Source: Paenibacillus bovis (lineage in GTDB: Bacteria; Bacillota; Bacilli; Paenibacillales; Paenibacillaceae). From it: a DNA stretch of 64,000 nucleotides. Every line of letters begins with the position of its first letter. The stretch's first letter is position 1. The translations under genes were made by a program, and so were the position numbers. Below, in pieces: positions 48,719 to 59,068 of this stretch. Where the stretch lies: assembly GCF_001421015.2 (NCBI RefSeq), contig NZ_CP013023.1:920001-984000 (forward strand), in the 5' to 3' direction. The notes beneath the pieces are model-generated. The model worked only from the letters and a program-made list of their open reading frames with translations, was not told where the DNA came from and searched no databases.

Positions 48719-48945
48719 AGTAACAGTCTCCACTTTGAAATATATTCCACAAATTGTATAGTATAATGAATGAAAAGAATGTTGGTCGATGGTTAGGATA
48801 TGAATTGTGGTGCAGTCTCTCTGCTATACACTATAAAAGCCACACGGCAAGCAAACAATGAAATGAATCTGATGAAATTGTCACTGCCCCTGCGGCAACA
48901 CGCAGATTACAGCTTTGGCAAAATTCCCGAAAGTGAGAGATTAAC

Positions 48946-49647
48946 ATGCCGGACATGATTAAATTGATTGTCGACACAGCCGGCCAGGAAGGCCATGGTT
49001 CGTTTGTTTATGTAGAAAGTCAAAAAGAAATAATGATCGGCAGACATACCGGAACGATCCAACTCGATCTGCCGCTATATAATCAGCTGGTCTCCAAGCA
49101 GCACTGCCGGATTACCCGCCAGCATAATACCGTATACGTCGAAGATCTGGGCAGCAAAAACGGGACCGAGCTGAACGGGCAGCGTCTGCAGCCTTATCAG
49201 AAATATCCGGTGAGCGAGAATGACCAGCTGACTCTGGTAAATGGACTGGTCGGCCTGCGTCTGGAACGGGGTGTAGATTTTGAAGAGACCCGCGAATACC
49301 GGATCAGTGATCTGCTGGAAAACGAAGTGCGGTTAAACGATTATTTGCAAAATATTCAAGTCGGCGGCGACAGTATTACACTGTCCAAAAAGGAATACCA
49401 GCTGTTCAAAATGCTGTATAACTGCCTCGACCACTTTGTAACCCGTGAACAGATTGTACGCGAGGTCTGGCCGGAGCGCTGTGTGGAAGATGCCGAGCTG
49501 GTCGGCGTAGATGAGGTCAATTCACTGATTTACCGTACGAATAAAAAGCTGGGAAATCATTTTACGATCAAGTCAGTGTACAAAAAAGGGGTATATATGA
49601 AGAAACAGTCCCAGAATGAAGAGATCGACATCGTATCTCCGTCCTGA
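48946..49647 (+). CDS. FHA-winged-helix regulator
   Basis: The 233-residue protein joins an N-terminal FHA domain (IGRH 31-34, SKQH 50-53, GSKNGT 69-74) to a C-terminal OmpR/PhoB-like winged helix (about 130-228; ITLSKKEYQLFKMLYNCLDH, VTREQIVREVWPE, YRTNKKLGNHFTIKSVYKKG). FHA binds phosphothreonine, so a Ser/Thr kinase may control DNA binding. EmbR of mycobacteria has the reverse order plus a BTAD domain. It is 35 nt before the ABC exporter genes and probably controls them. Confidence 0.85.
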   Translation: MPDMIKLIVDTAGQEGHGSFVYVESQKEIMIGRHTGTIQLDLPLYNQLVSKQHCRITRQHNTVYVEDLGSKNGTELNGQRLQPYQKYPVSENDQLTLVNGLVGLRLERGVDFEETREYRISDLLENEVRLNDYLQNIQVGGDSITLSKKEYQLFKMLYNCLDHFVTREQIVREVWPERCVEDAELVGVDEVNSLIYRTNKKLGNHFTIKSVYKKGVYMKKQSQNEEIDIVSPS

Positions 49648-49682
49648 TGCTGTAAGGTAGATTTGTCACAAGGGGGATGCAC

Positions 49683-51596
49683 ATGTCGCTTATGTTTGCC
49701 TTTCTCAAAAAGTACCGGGTTGCCGCTGTGCTGGCGCTGCTCATGATGTTTATCGAGCTGGCGCTGGAACTGCTGCAGCCCTTTCTCATCTCCAAAATTA
49801 TTGATGATGGAGTGAGCCGTCAGGATGCTTCGACAGTGTTGCTATGGGGCGGAATTCTGGTCGGCGGTACAATTATTGCTTTTGTCGCCGGTATATTCAG
49901 TTCGTTCTATGCTTCCTATGCAAGCCAGGGGCTGGGCTATGATCTTCGGGAAGCGCTGTATACCAAAGTACAGTCCTTCTCGTATGCCCTGTTCAGCCGT
50001 TTTTCCTCTTCGTCGCTAATTACAAGGTTGACCAATGATGTGACCATTTTGCAGGATATGCTGTTTATGGGTCTGCGCTTTATGCTGCGGATGCCGCTAT
50101 TGGTAGTAGGCAGCAGTATTATGGCGCTGATCGTCAATGTAAAGCTGGGCCTGCTGCTGGTCGTAGGTATTCCAGTGCTGTTATTATTCGTTATCGCGGT
50201 CATGAAGCGGGCTGCGGCGAGATTCCAGCTGGTACAGCGTCGTCTGGATAAAGTCAACAATGTGATGCAGGAAAATCTGACCGGGATGCGGCTGATTCGT
50301 GTATTTGTACGTCGCCATCATGAGCGCAAGCGTTTTGAACAGCACAGCGGTGAGCTGATGACCGATACGGTCGCTGCGCTGCGTCTGACCGAGACGACGA
50401 TGCCGTTTATCCTGTTCATTATGAATGCCAGTATTATTGCAGTGCTGTGGTTTGGACATCGTGACATTATGAGTGGAAGCGCTTCAGTCGGTGAAGTGGT
50501 CGCTATTATCAACTACTCCATGCGTACGATGGGCGCATTATCGGCGTTCTCGATGATCGTAGCTTCCTTCTCCAGAGCTAGAGCTTCGGCTGAACGGATG
50601 GACGAAGTAATGAGTGCCTCGGAAGAAGTGAGCAGCCGTCTCGTAGCGGATGTACCGGTACAATCGGCATATCGCAACGCAGATCCTGATTCTATACATG
50701 CCGATCAGAAAGCAAAACGGGATAATGGTCAGCGTCAGGATACAGCCAGTGCTGCAAGCTCTATCCGATCCGGCAGCCTTGTACATGAAAATGGAGAATT
50801 AACGAAATCACGGGCAGCGGATTCCTTATTAAACAAGGAACAGCCTGGTATTGCATTTGAGAATGTGTACTTTCAATACCCGGGTGTGAAGACGCCAATT
50901 CTGAGTGATATTTCCTTTGCGGCGCGCGAAGGTCGAATGACTGCGATTATGGGCGCTACCGGATCGGGCAAATCTTCACTGGTACAGCTGCTATTACGAT
51001 TATACGAAGTCAGCAGTGGACATATTTATTTGCAGGGACAAGATATCCGGCAAATGAGTGAACAGCAGTTGCGCGGAATGATCGGCTATGTACCCCAGGA
51101 AGTTGTGCTGTTCAGCGGTACAATCCGTGACAATATCGCCTGGGGAAATGAGCATGCTACGATGGAAGAAATCGCCGAAGCGGCTCGTATGGCCCAGATT
51201 CACGATACGATTACTCAGCTGCCCCACGGTTATGATACCCTGCTCGGTCAGCGCGGAGTCAATCTGTCCGGCGGACAGAAGCAGCGTCTGTCTATCGCGC
51301 GAGCACTGGTGCGCCGTCCGCAGATTCTGCTGCTGGATGACAGCACGAGTGCACTGGATGTGCGTACCGAATCACTGCTGCTTGAGAGCCTTGGCACCCT
51401 GTCCTGTACGACCATTCTGATTACCCAGAAGATCAGTTCGACGATCCGGGCGGACAAAGTACTGCTGCTTGGCGATGGACAGCTAATCGCGCAGGGCAAT
51501 CATGAAGAGTTGCTCCAGCAGTCGGAGCTGTACCGGAAAATCTATGCATCCCAGTTTGGAGAGGAGGAGCTTGGCCGTGTGGAAATCATTCACTGA
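49683..51596 (+). CDS. ABC exporter half 1 (degenerate-site subunit)
   Basis: ATG 49683 has GGGGG 6 nt upstream. The 637-residue half-transporter has six membrane segments, then a hydrophilic linker of about 60 residues (near 325-385), then an ATPase: Walker A GATGSGK (K430) and signature LSGGQKQR. In Walker B the catalytic Glu is Asp (LLLDDSTS, D553) and the H-loop His is Gln (ITQK, Q582). This is the catalytically weak subunit of a heterodimer such as LmrCD, BmrCD or TM287/288. Its stop overlaps the start of half 2. Confidence 0.93.
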   Translation: MSLMFAFLKKYRVAAVLALLMMFIELALELLQPFLISKIIDDGVSRQDASTVLLWGGILVGGTIIAFVAGIFSSFYASYASQGLGYDLREALYTKVQSFSYALFSRFSSSSLITRLTNDVTILQDMLFMGLRFMLRMPLLVVGSSIMALIVNVKLGLLLVVGIPVLLLFVIAVMKRAAARFQLVQRRLDKVNNVMQENLTGMRLIRVFVRRHHERKRFEQHSGELMTDTVAALRLTETTMPFILFIMNASIIAVLWFGHRDIMSGSASVGEVVAIINYSMRTMGALSAFSMIVASFSRARASAERMDEVMSASEEVSSRLVADVPVQSAYRNADPDSIHADQKAKRDNGQRQDTASAASSIRSGSLVHENGELTKSRAADSLLNKEQPGIAFENVYFQYPGVKTPILSDISFAAREGRMTAIMGATGSGKSSLVQLLLRLYEVSSGHIYLQGQDIRQMSEQQLRGMIGYVPQEVVLFSGTIRDNIAWGNEHATMEEIAEAARMAQIHDTITQLPHGYDTLLGQRGVNLSGGQKQRLSIARALVRRPQILLLDDSTSALDVRTESLLLESLGTLSCTTILITQKISSTIRADKVLLLGDGQLIAQGNHEELLQQSELYRKIYASQFGEEELGRVEIIH

Positions 51597-53433
51597 TCCT
51601 TTTCGTGTACCAAGACCGCCGGCTGTAGCAGCCGAAGAACCGGGAGATACCCCGCAGGGACCGCAGACCGCAGGCAAGAAGCGGCGGGCCAAAGACTGGA
51701 AAGGTACACTGGCACGAATCTGGAAGTACCTGTCCCAGCGTCGCCTCAAGCTGTTTCTTGTCCTGTTTATGGTATTGTTGACCTCTGCACTGACACTGCT
51801 GGGGCCGTATCTGGTGGGGATCGCAATTGACGATTTTCTGGAACAGGATGCCGGCAGACGCTGGATCTGGTTTCTCGCTGCATTGGGTGCAGTATATATT
51901 CTGAATTCGGTCACTTCCTGGCTGCAAAATGTCTGGATGATCGAGATTGCCCAGGAGACCGTATACCGGATGCGTGCCGATCTGTTCTCGCATTTGCATC
52001 GCCTGCCGATTCCCTTTTTTGGACAGAGACAGCAGGGGGAGCTGATGAGTCGGGTGACTAATGATATCGAGAACGTCAGCTCGACGCTGAACAGCTCGGC
52101 GATCCAGATTTTCTCCAGTGTGCTGACGCTTATTGGTACGCTCGGTGTTATGCTGTGGCTCAGTCCGCTGCTGACGCTGCTGACCTTTATCGTCGTGCCG
52201 CTCATGGCGCTGGGAATGCGCTGGATCACCCGGCGTACCGGTCCGCTGTTCCGGGAACGGCAGCGTAATCTGGGTGAGCTGAACGGGTATATCGAAGAGA
52301 CGATGTCGGGAGAGAAGATTATTAAAGCTTTTGCCCAGGAGCAGCGGGTGATTGGCGAATTCGGTGAACGCAATGACCGGATACGCTTCTCCGGATTCTG
52401 GGCCCAGACGATCTCCGGGTTTATTCCCAAGCTGATGAACGGGCTCAATAATCTGAGCTTTGCCCTGATTGCCGGAGCAGGAGGACTGCTGGCAATCCGT
52501 GGTGCGATTACTGTCGGGGTAATTGTCATTTTTGTTGAATATGCCCGCCAGTTTACTCGTCCGCTAAATGATCTGGCGAACCAGTGGAATACGCTGCTGT
52601 CGGCAATAGCAGGAGCCGAGCGGGTATTCGAGATTATGGATGAAGAGGTCGAGGAAGCTGATGAACAGCAGGCTGCGGCAGTCCAGCAGATTCGGGGAGA
52701 AGTGGAATTCCGCGATGTATCTTTTGGCTACGATACGGGAAAAGGCCGGGATACCCTCCAGCATATCTCGTTTAAGGCGGAGCCGGGAGAGATGATTGCA
52801 CTCGTCGGACCGACCGGTGCAGGCAAGACTACGCTGATTCAGCTGATCTCCCGCTTTTATGATGCAGATGAAGGCATGATTACGATAGATGGACAGGATA
52901 TCAAGCAGATGCGCCGGGCCAGTCTGCGTGAACATATGGCATTTGTTCTACAGGATTCGTTTCTGTTCGAGGGAACAATCATGGATAATATCCGCTATGG
53001 ACGGCTGGAAGCTACAGATACCGAGGTAGAGCAGGCCGCTATTATGGCGAATGCCGACAGCTTTATCCGTCGTCTGCCGGATGGGTACCAGCATCATCTT
53101 GGGCGCGATGGCGGCGGGATCAGTCAGGGTCAGCGCCAGCTGCTTACGATTGCGAGAGCAATGCTGTCCAATCCGGCGATTCTGGTGCTCGATGAAGCGA
53201 CCAGCAGTATCGATACAGTAACCGAGATCCGTATTCAGGAAGGACTGCAGCGGCTGATGCAGGGACGTACCAGCTTTGTGATTGCCCACCGGCTGAATAC
53301 TATTCGGTCAGCGGATCAGATCCTCGTTCTGCGCGACGGACAGATTATGGAAAAAGGTTCTCATGATCAGCTGCTGGAGCAGGGTGGATTCTATAGCGAT
53401 CTGTTCCATAGTCAGCTGAAAGTATCTTCCTGA
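51577..53433 (+). CDS. ABC exporter half 2
   Basis: I chose GTG 51577 because GAGGAGG lies about 8 nt upstream; a longer frame from 51502 lacks a site. It overlaps half 1 by 20 nt. The 618-residue protein has a polar N-terminal tail (about 55 residues) before six membrane segments. The ATPase has Walker A GPTGAGKT (K417), a normal Walker B LVLDEATSSIDT and H-loop IAHR, but a degenerate signature ISQGQRQL (515-522). That complements half 1 and implies one active ATP site per heterodimer. It is likely a drug, lipid or peptide exporter; the substrate is unknown. Confidence 0.93.
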   Translation: MWKSFTDPFRVPRPPAVAAEEPGDTPQGPQTAGKKRRAKDWKGTLARIWKYLSQRRLKLFLVLFMVLLTSALTLLGPYLVGIAIDDFLEQDAGRRWIWFLAALGAVYILNSVTSWLQNVWMIEIAQETVYRMRADLFSHLHRLPIPFFGQRQQGELMSRVTNDIENVSSTLNSSAIQIFSSVLTLIGTLGVMLWLSPLLTLLTFIVVPLMALGMRWITRRTGPLFRERQRNLGELNGYIEETMSGEKIIKAFAQEQRVIGEFGERNDRIRFSGFWAQTISGFIPKLMNGLNNLSFALIAGAGGLLAIRGAITVGVIVIFVEYARQFTRPLNDLANQWNTLLSAIAGAERVFEIMDEEVEEADEQQAAAVQQIRGEVEFRDVSFGYDTGKGRDTLQHISFKAEPGEMIALVGPTGAGKTTLIQLISRFYDADEGMITIDGQDIKQMRRASLREHMAFVLQDSFLFEGTIMDNIRYGRLEATDTEVEQAAIMANADSFIRRLPDGYQHHLGRDGGGISQGQRQLLTIARAMLSNPAILVLDEATSSIDTVTEIRIQEGLQRLMQGRTSFVIAHRLNTIRSADQILVLRDGQIMEKGSHDQLLEQGGFYSDLFHSQLKVSS

Positions 53434-53477
53434 GGCAATCGTCAGATACTAACCTGTTATTGAACATAATTGCTCAT

Positions 53478-53512
53478 AAAAAAACGCCCTGTCGATGACA
53501 GAGCGTTTTTTG
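53478..53512. terminator. bidirectional terminator after the exporter operon
   Basis: AAAAAACGC and CTGTC pair with GACAG and GCGTTTTTT around GAT. It lies between convergent genes. Confidence 0.85.
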
Positions 53513-53565
53513 GTATGTTCTATGTGTTTACATGTCAGATTATACTGCTATCGTAGCAAATCTTT

Positions 53566-54027
53566 TTAGAGCTGTGGTGGCTGGTATCCTGGCTGTGGAG
53601 CCGCTGTAGGAGAAGCCATACTTTCACGTGCTGGTGGAGGATTCTGTCTCAGCCACTCGATCTGCTGGAGTACCTCATGTTCTGCTTGCTGATTTAAATC
53701 GCGTACCATACGCGGAATCATGAATAGATCAATCACAATCCAGACAAATAAAGGAAAGCCGGTTACCAGCATCAGAATAAGGAATGGCAAGCGTAATCCT
53801 TCATTAAATTCTGCGGCAAAAGCAAATCCAAAATAAGCAGCCATAGCCAGTAAAAACAATACAAGCTGAATAATTGCACTGACTGTACGTCTCAGATAAA
53901 AACGGTGAACCCCCAGATGTCCGCCAATTAGCATCAGGTAGGATAGTGCCAGAGATTTCTCTCTGGGCCGTAATTCCGAGTTGAGTAGCATCAGTTCTTG
54001 TGGAGATAATTCGTATCTGGTTAACAT
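53566..54027 (-). CDS. TM2-domain membrane protein B
   Basis: The 153-residue protein has two or three membrane segments with the TM2 hallmark GGHLGVHRFYLRRTVSAIIQ and a second half VWIVIDLFMIPRMVRDLN, then a Pro/Gln-rich tail. Its N-terminus ELSPQELMLLNSEL is shared with the gene just upstream (7-nt gap), so the pair arose by duplication and forms an operon. The role of TM2 proteins is unknown. Confidence 0.85.
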   Translation of the reverse strand: MLTRYELSPQELMLLNSELRPREKSLALSYLMLIGGHLGVHRFYLRRTVSAIIQLVLFLLAMAAYFGFAFAAEFNEGLRLPFLILMLVTGFPLFVWIVIDLFMIPRMVRDLNQQAEHEVLQQIEWLRQNPPPARESMASPTAAPQPGYQPPQL

Positions 54028-54034
54028 AATGGAA

Positions 54035-54388
54035 TCAGTAATTGTAGCTTGGCGGCGTGATTGGCTTTTGAATGAGAATCTGATCGATAATACTGCTTTC
54101 TACATAAGCATTACGTTCTTTTACCCAAGTATGCAGCAGGAAGGCATCCACAACCCACCATACGCCTGTAACGATCATACCTACACCCGTCAGTGAAAGG
54201 ATTAATTGTGTTACCGCTGTTCCGATCTTACCCATGTAAAAACGATGTCCTCCAAAAATGCCCAGGAAGTACCATAGTACATAAGCGACAACCATGTTTT
54301 TACCATACGTTTTGACTTCCGATTCCAACAGCATCAGTTCGCGTGCGTCCAACTGACTTTTGCGCTGCATGTTGTAACTCATTCCCAT
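54035..54388 (-). CDS. TM2-domain membrane protein A
   Basis: ATG 54388 follows GAGGGG by 6 nt. The 117-residue protein has LDARELMLLESEVKTYGKNM and the TM2 block FGGHRFYMGKIGTAVTQLIL, then WWVVDAFLLHTWVKERN. It is the first gene of a two-gene operon with its paralogue downstream. Confidence 0.88.
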   Translation of the reverse strand: MGMSYNMQRKSQLDARELMLLESEVKTYGKNMVVAYVLWYFLGIFGGHRFYMGKIGTAVTQLILSLTGVGMIVTGVWWVVDAFLLHTWVKERNAYVESSIIDQILIQKPITPPSYNY

Positions 54389-54578
54389 ACATAACCCCTC
54401 GATTTCTAAATGTAATAACGTATTCCAATAACAATGCCATTTTAACAACAATATGGAATATTATCTACCTTCTTCTACGGCTTTAAGCGGCTGGGGTTAC
54501 AGGAATTCCGCAAAAATTTACATTATTTCCATGCAGCCATGCTATATATGAACAGCAACAGGGATAAAGATACCAATC

Positions 54579-54627
54579 AAAAAAGACCCAAATCCGGTGA
54601 GTCGTTATCCGGGTTTGGGTCTTTAAT
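54579..54627 (-). terminator. terminator of the hmoB-like gene
   Basis: On the minus strand AAAGACCCAAACCCGGA pairs with CCGGATTTGGGTCTTT, followed by TTT. It lies 45 nt after the hmoB-like stop. Confidence 0.85.
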
Positions 54628-54670
54628 TATAGAGTGATAAAGCATCATCTGTTTGTGGATCAGCCGCAGA

Positions 54671-55546
<876 letters not shown>

Positions 55547-56794
55547 ATGAATTCCAGATATTTGGCAGGGATATCGCTGGCGGTTATGGCGGTGGGTTTT
55601 ATTATCACGCTGTTTTTGCCCGATACCCTGCTGGTCAAGATTATTCAGGGAGGCTTTGAAGCGGGACTGGTCGGGGGGATTGCGGATTGGTTCGCGGTTA
55701 CCGCATTGTTCCGTCATCCGCTGGGTCTGCCTATTCCGCATACCTCCCTGTTAACCCGTAACCGGGATAAAATTATCCGCTCGCTGATCTCGGCGATGGA
55801 GAATGAGCTGTTAAACAAAGAAAGTATTGAAGCCAAGCTTCGTCATTTCAAATTATTCCCGTTCGCCGTGTCCGCGATTACACGTCAGCTGGGTAAAAAA
55901 ACGATCCGGCGCGAGCTGATTGATCTGGTCATTCCGCCGATCAGCCGTATTCCATTGGAGCCGGTATCGCGCTTTATCGCTTCCGGATTGGCTGATTATG
56001 CCCAAAAAGCCGATCTGCATGCGGCAGGCAATAAGGTACTTACGCATGCGCTGAACGAGCGTTATGATGAGAAGGCACTGGATCATATCCTGACCCAGGT
56101 ACATGAATGGGCGCTTCGCCCGGCGAGCCGGGACAAGCTGGGCGAGATTGCCAGCGAGCAGCTTGAAAATGTCAATCTGGGCGGTCTCAAAGGATTTGCT
56201 TTCCAGGCGTTTGCCGGTATGATGAACGCGGAGAGCCTCGGTGGTATTTTGCAAAATATTCTGCTGTCAACCGTGTCCAATCTGCAGCAAGCGGATAGCG
56301 AATATCGCGAATCCATTTTGCGTGAGGTACGGGTACAATTGTTCCAGGTCGTGGATGAAGAGAACAACTGGGACCGCATCAAGGACTGGACGCGGGCTAC
56401 GCTTGAAGGCGATGCAGCCAATATCTTTATGATGGAGCGTCTGGAAGAATTGCGCGGTATGATCGTCGGTATGCTGGAGCGCGAACGCGACAGCGGCGGA
56501 CGTCACCTGTTCATTATGTATCGCTCGATTATTCGTGACCTGAGCAAAGACCAGGAGAAAATCAATGCCTGGGAAGAGCGCCTGCTGCAAGGAATTATCG
56601 GTGTAGTCGGACGCAACCATTATCGTCTCGGTCAGCTGGTCAAAGAAAATCTGGATCAGATGGACAACGATACACTGGTGCATATGCTGGAAGAGAAAGT
56701 CGGCAATGATCTGCAGTGGATTCGGGTCAACGGCGCGATTTGTGGATTTATCGTCGGTCTGATCCTGACAGTGATCCAGCTGCTGGTAGCATAA
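55547..56794 (+). CDS. DUF445 membrane protein (YheB-like)
   Basis: ATG 55547 follows AGGAGG; a longer frame from 55469 lacks a site. The 415-residue protein has an N-terminal membrane hairpin with the family motif GGIADWFAVTALFRHPLGLP IPHT split across residues 42-65, a long helical middle, and a C-terminal membrane helix (GAICGFIVGLILTVIQLLVA). DUF445 proteins span or coat the envelope; their function is not settled. Confidence 0.9.
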   Translation: MNSRYLAGISLAVMAVGFIITLFLPDTLLVKIIQGGFEAGLVGGIADWFAVTALFRHPLGLPIPHTSLLTRNRDKIIRSLISAMENELLNKESIEAKLRHFKLFPFAVSAITRQLGKKTIRRELIDLVIPPISRIPLEPVSRFIASGLADYAQKADLHAAGNKVLTHALNERYDEKALDHILTQVHEWALRPASRDKLGEIASEQLENVNLGGLKGFAFQAFAGMMNAESLGGILQNILLSTVSNLQQADSEYRESILREVRVQLFQVVDEENNWDRIKDWTRATLEGDAANIFMMERLEELRGMIVGMLERERDSGGRHLFIMYRSIIRDLSKDQEKINAWEERLLQGIIGVVGRNHYRLGQLVKENLDQMDNDTLVHMLEEKVGNDLQWIRVNGAICGFIVGLILTVIQLLVA

Positions 56795-56923
56795 CAGCAG
56801 GTTGGATTTGGTAGGACACGCTCGGATGCTGCATACCGTATGACGGATAGCAGCGATGAGCAAATCTGCGATCCTGCAGATCAGTCCTGTTTCGGATATA
56901 ATACCAAATACATCAATTCACAA

Positions 56924-56963
56924 TAAAAAGGCATTCCAGCTGCATAATGGAATGCCTTTTTTG
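56924..56963. terminator. bidirectional terminator after DUF445 gene
   Basis: AAAAAGGCATTCCA pairs with TGGAATGCCTTTTT. It lies between convergent genes. Confidence 0.88.
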
Positions 56964-57000
56964 ATGATTCAAAAAGAAGTTGTTTTTCTATAGACTTAAA

Positions 57001-57056
57001 CGCACAACGCACAACGCACAACGCACAACGCACAACGCACAACGCACAACGCACAA
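57001..57056. repeat. perfect heptanucleotide tandem repeat (CGCACAA)8
   Basis: Eight exact copies of CGCACAA run without interruption, 37 nt beyond the stop codon of the alpha-glucosidase gene (minus strand) and after the DUF445 terminator. The unit is not a multiple of three and is non-coding. Such arrays change copy number by slippage. Confidence 0.97.
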
Positions 57057-57092
57057 TACAGAAAAAATATCCGTATACGACGTAAGCGCGAA

Positions 57093-58829
57093 CTAGCTGT
57101 CCAGAATAGACAGGCCGCGGAAAACAAGGGATTCATACGGCCGCAATGTTACGGTGCGATGCTCTCTGGCATCCTCGGCAATCTGCTCGGAATGAGCACC
57201 CTGAGTACCGATAATCAGCTCGGCATTTTTCAGTCGATCGGCCAGATGCTGATCCAGCTGCAATTCCGCTTCCGAACGCGAGAAGTTCAGGATAACCATC
57301 CAGTGTTCATCATCCCATTCACGGGTATAAGCAAAAATCTGCTTGTGCTCCGAAATAATGCATTCGTATTTGCCGTACATAAGAGCCGAGCTTTCCTTGC
57401 GAATATGGATCAGCTTGCGATACAGGTGCAAAATGGAATCGGGGTTATCCTGATTGGACTGTACATTGATCTCGGCTGCATTCGGATTAACCGGAATCCA
57501 TGGCTGATCCTGGGAGAAGCCAGCATGTTCACTGTCATCCCACTGCATCGGGGTACGTGCATTATCCCTTGCTTTGCTGCGGATACGCTTCATGATGACT
57601 TCGGGATCTTCATCGTACTGTTCCACCATTTTTTTGTAATATACCTGGGCTTGCTGCTCGGTAACATCATCGATGGTATGCAGATGTGTAGCATTGGTCA
57701 TGCCAATCTCGTCTCCCTGATAAATATGCGGTGTACCACGCAATGTTAGCAGGAAAATCCCTAGCATTTTCGCAGATTCTTCCCGGTACTCGCCTTCGTC
57801 ACCCAGATACGAGACCAGGCGCGGATGATCATGATTGCTCAGATAGATGCCCATCCATCCTTCGCCATACAGGTCTTTTTGCCATTTGGCGATAATTTCC
57901 TTGAGCTCGTGTAGCTCCCATGGTTTGCTTTTCCACATATCCTGCGGATCATCGCATATTTTGGAAGCTTCGATCATCAGGATAATATTCAGTTCTTCCC
58001 GCGCAGGGTTGCTGTAGGCTTTGACGTCATCCAGCGTGACATCCGAAGCTTCGCCGGTTGTGAAAATATCATAGTGCGAGAAGACTTCCTTATACATTTC
58101 ATGCAGATATTCGTGAATATGAGGACCGTTTTTGTAGAATTCCGAGGAATTGGCCTGCATATTGCCCGTATCTTTGGCATCGGGGAAACGGGTATCTTTG
58201 GAGATGGAATTGACCGCATCAATCCGGTATCCATCAATGCCCAGATCCAGCCAATAGCGCATCGCTTTGTGCATATCCTTGCGTACGTTAGGGTTATCCC
58301 AGTTCAGATCCGGCTGCTTGGTTCCATAGGAATGCAGATAATATTGTCCGGTCTGCTCGTCCAGCTGCCACATGGAGTCTCCGAGGAACGATGTCCAGTT
58401 ATTGGGCGGACCTCCATCCGGTGCAGGGTCGCGCCAGAAGTAATAGTCCCGGTATGGATTGTCTTTGGAAGAACGGGATTCCTGGAACCATGGATGTTCG
58501 TCCGAGGTATGATTGATGACCAGATCCATAATTAGTCTCATATCGCGCTGGTGGATTTCATGCAGCAGCTGTTTCCATTCTTCCAGCGTGCCATACTCGG
58601 GATTGATATCGTAATAATTGGTAATATCATATCCATAATCGGCGTTACTGGTTGGATAGACAGGCGTAAGCCAGAGAATATCTACGCCCAGATCCTGGAG
58701 GTAATCCAGACGGGAAATAATGCCTGGAATATCGCCGATTCCGTCATTATTACTATCTTGGAAGCTGCGGGGATAAATTTCGTAAATAACGCTTTCTTTC
58801 CAGAATTCCGGTTTCATAATTTTTTTCAT
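57093..58829 (-). CDS. GH13 alpha-glucosidase (oligo-1,6-glucosidase-like)
   Basis: The 578-residue cytoplasmic enzyme has full GH13 regions: INHTSDEHPWF (105-115), nucleophile D204 in GIDGYRIDAVN, acid/base E260 in TTGEASD and D334 in SNHDHPR, plus a C-terminal beta domain. It belongs with GH13_31-type alpha-glucosidases that split isomalto- or malto-oligosaccharides. The residue after the nucleophile, Val in 1,6-specific and Thr in 1,4-specific enzymes, is Ala here. AGGAG lies 7 nt before ATG 58829. No transporter or regulator gene is adjacent. Confidence 0.93.
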   Translation of the reverse strand: MKKIMKPEFWKESVIYEIYPRSFQDSNNDGIGDIPGIISRLDYLQDLGVDILWLTPVYPTSNADYGYDITNYYDINPEYGTLEEWKQLLHEIHQRDMRLIMDLVINHTSDEHPWFQESRSSKDNPYRDYYFWRDPAPDGGPPNNWTSFLGDSMWQLDEQTGQYYLHSYGTKQPDLNWDNPNVRKDMHKAMRYWLDLGIDGYRIDAVNSISKDTRFPDAKDTGNMQANSSEFYKNGPHIHEYLHEMYKEVFSHYDIFTTGEASDVTLDDVKAYSNPAREELNIILMIEASKICDDPQDMWKSKPWELHELKEIIAKWQKDLYGEGWMGIYLSNHDHPRLVSYLGDEGEYREESAKMLGIFLLTLRGTPHIYQGDEIGMTNATHLHTIDDVTEQQAQVYYKKMVEQYDEDPEVIMKRIRSKARDNARTPMQWDDSEHAGFSQDQPWIPVNPNAAEINVQSNQDNPDSILHLYRKLIHIRKESSALMYGKYECIISEHKQIFAYTREWDDEHWMVILNFSRSEAELQLDQHLADRLKNAELIIGTQGAHSEQIAEDAREHRTVTLRPYESLVFRGLSILDS

Positions 58830-59068
58830 GTCGCTTCTCCTATTCCAGCGTAAAAGTAAATTCTATGTTTTGATGTATTTTGGGAAGACTTTATCTCAAT
58901 TGCACAATATCAAATTGTAAACTAACATCTATATACATACCCGCATACAGCTTACAGAAATCCGGCTACTATGAAAAGATAAGCACAAAAGAGACATGAC
59001 GAAGATCAATCACTTGCTGTCTGTTCAGGGTAATAGAATAAGGAAGTTGCAGGAAGGGGGAGGATAGC

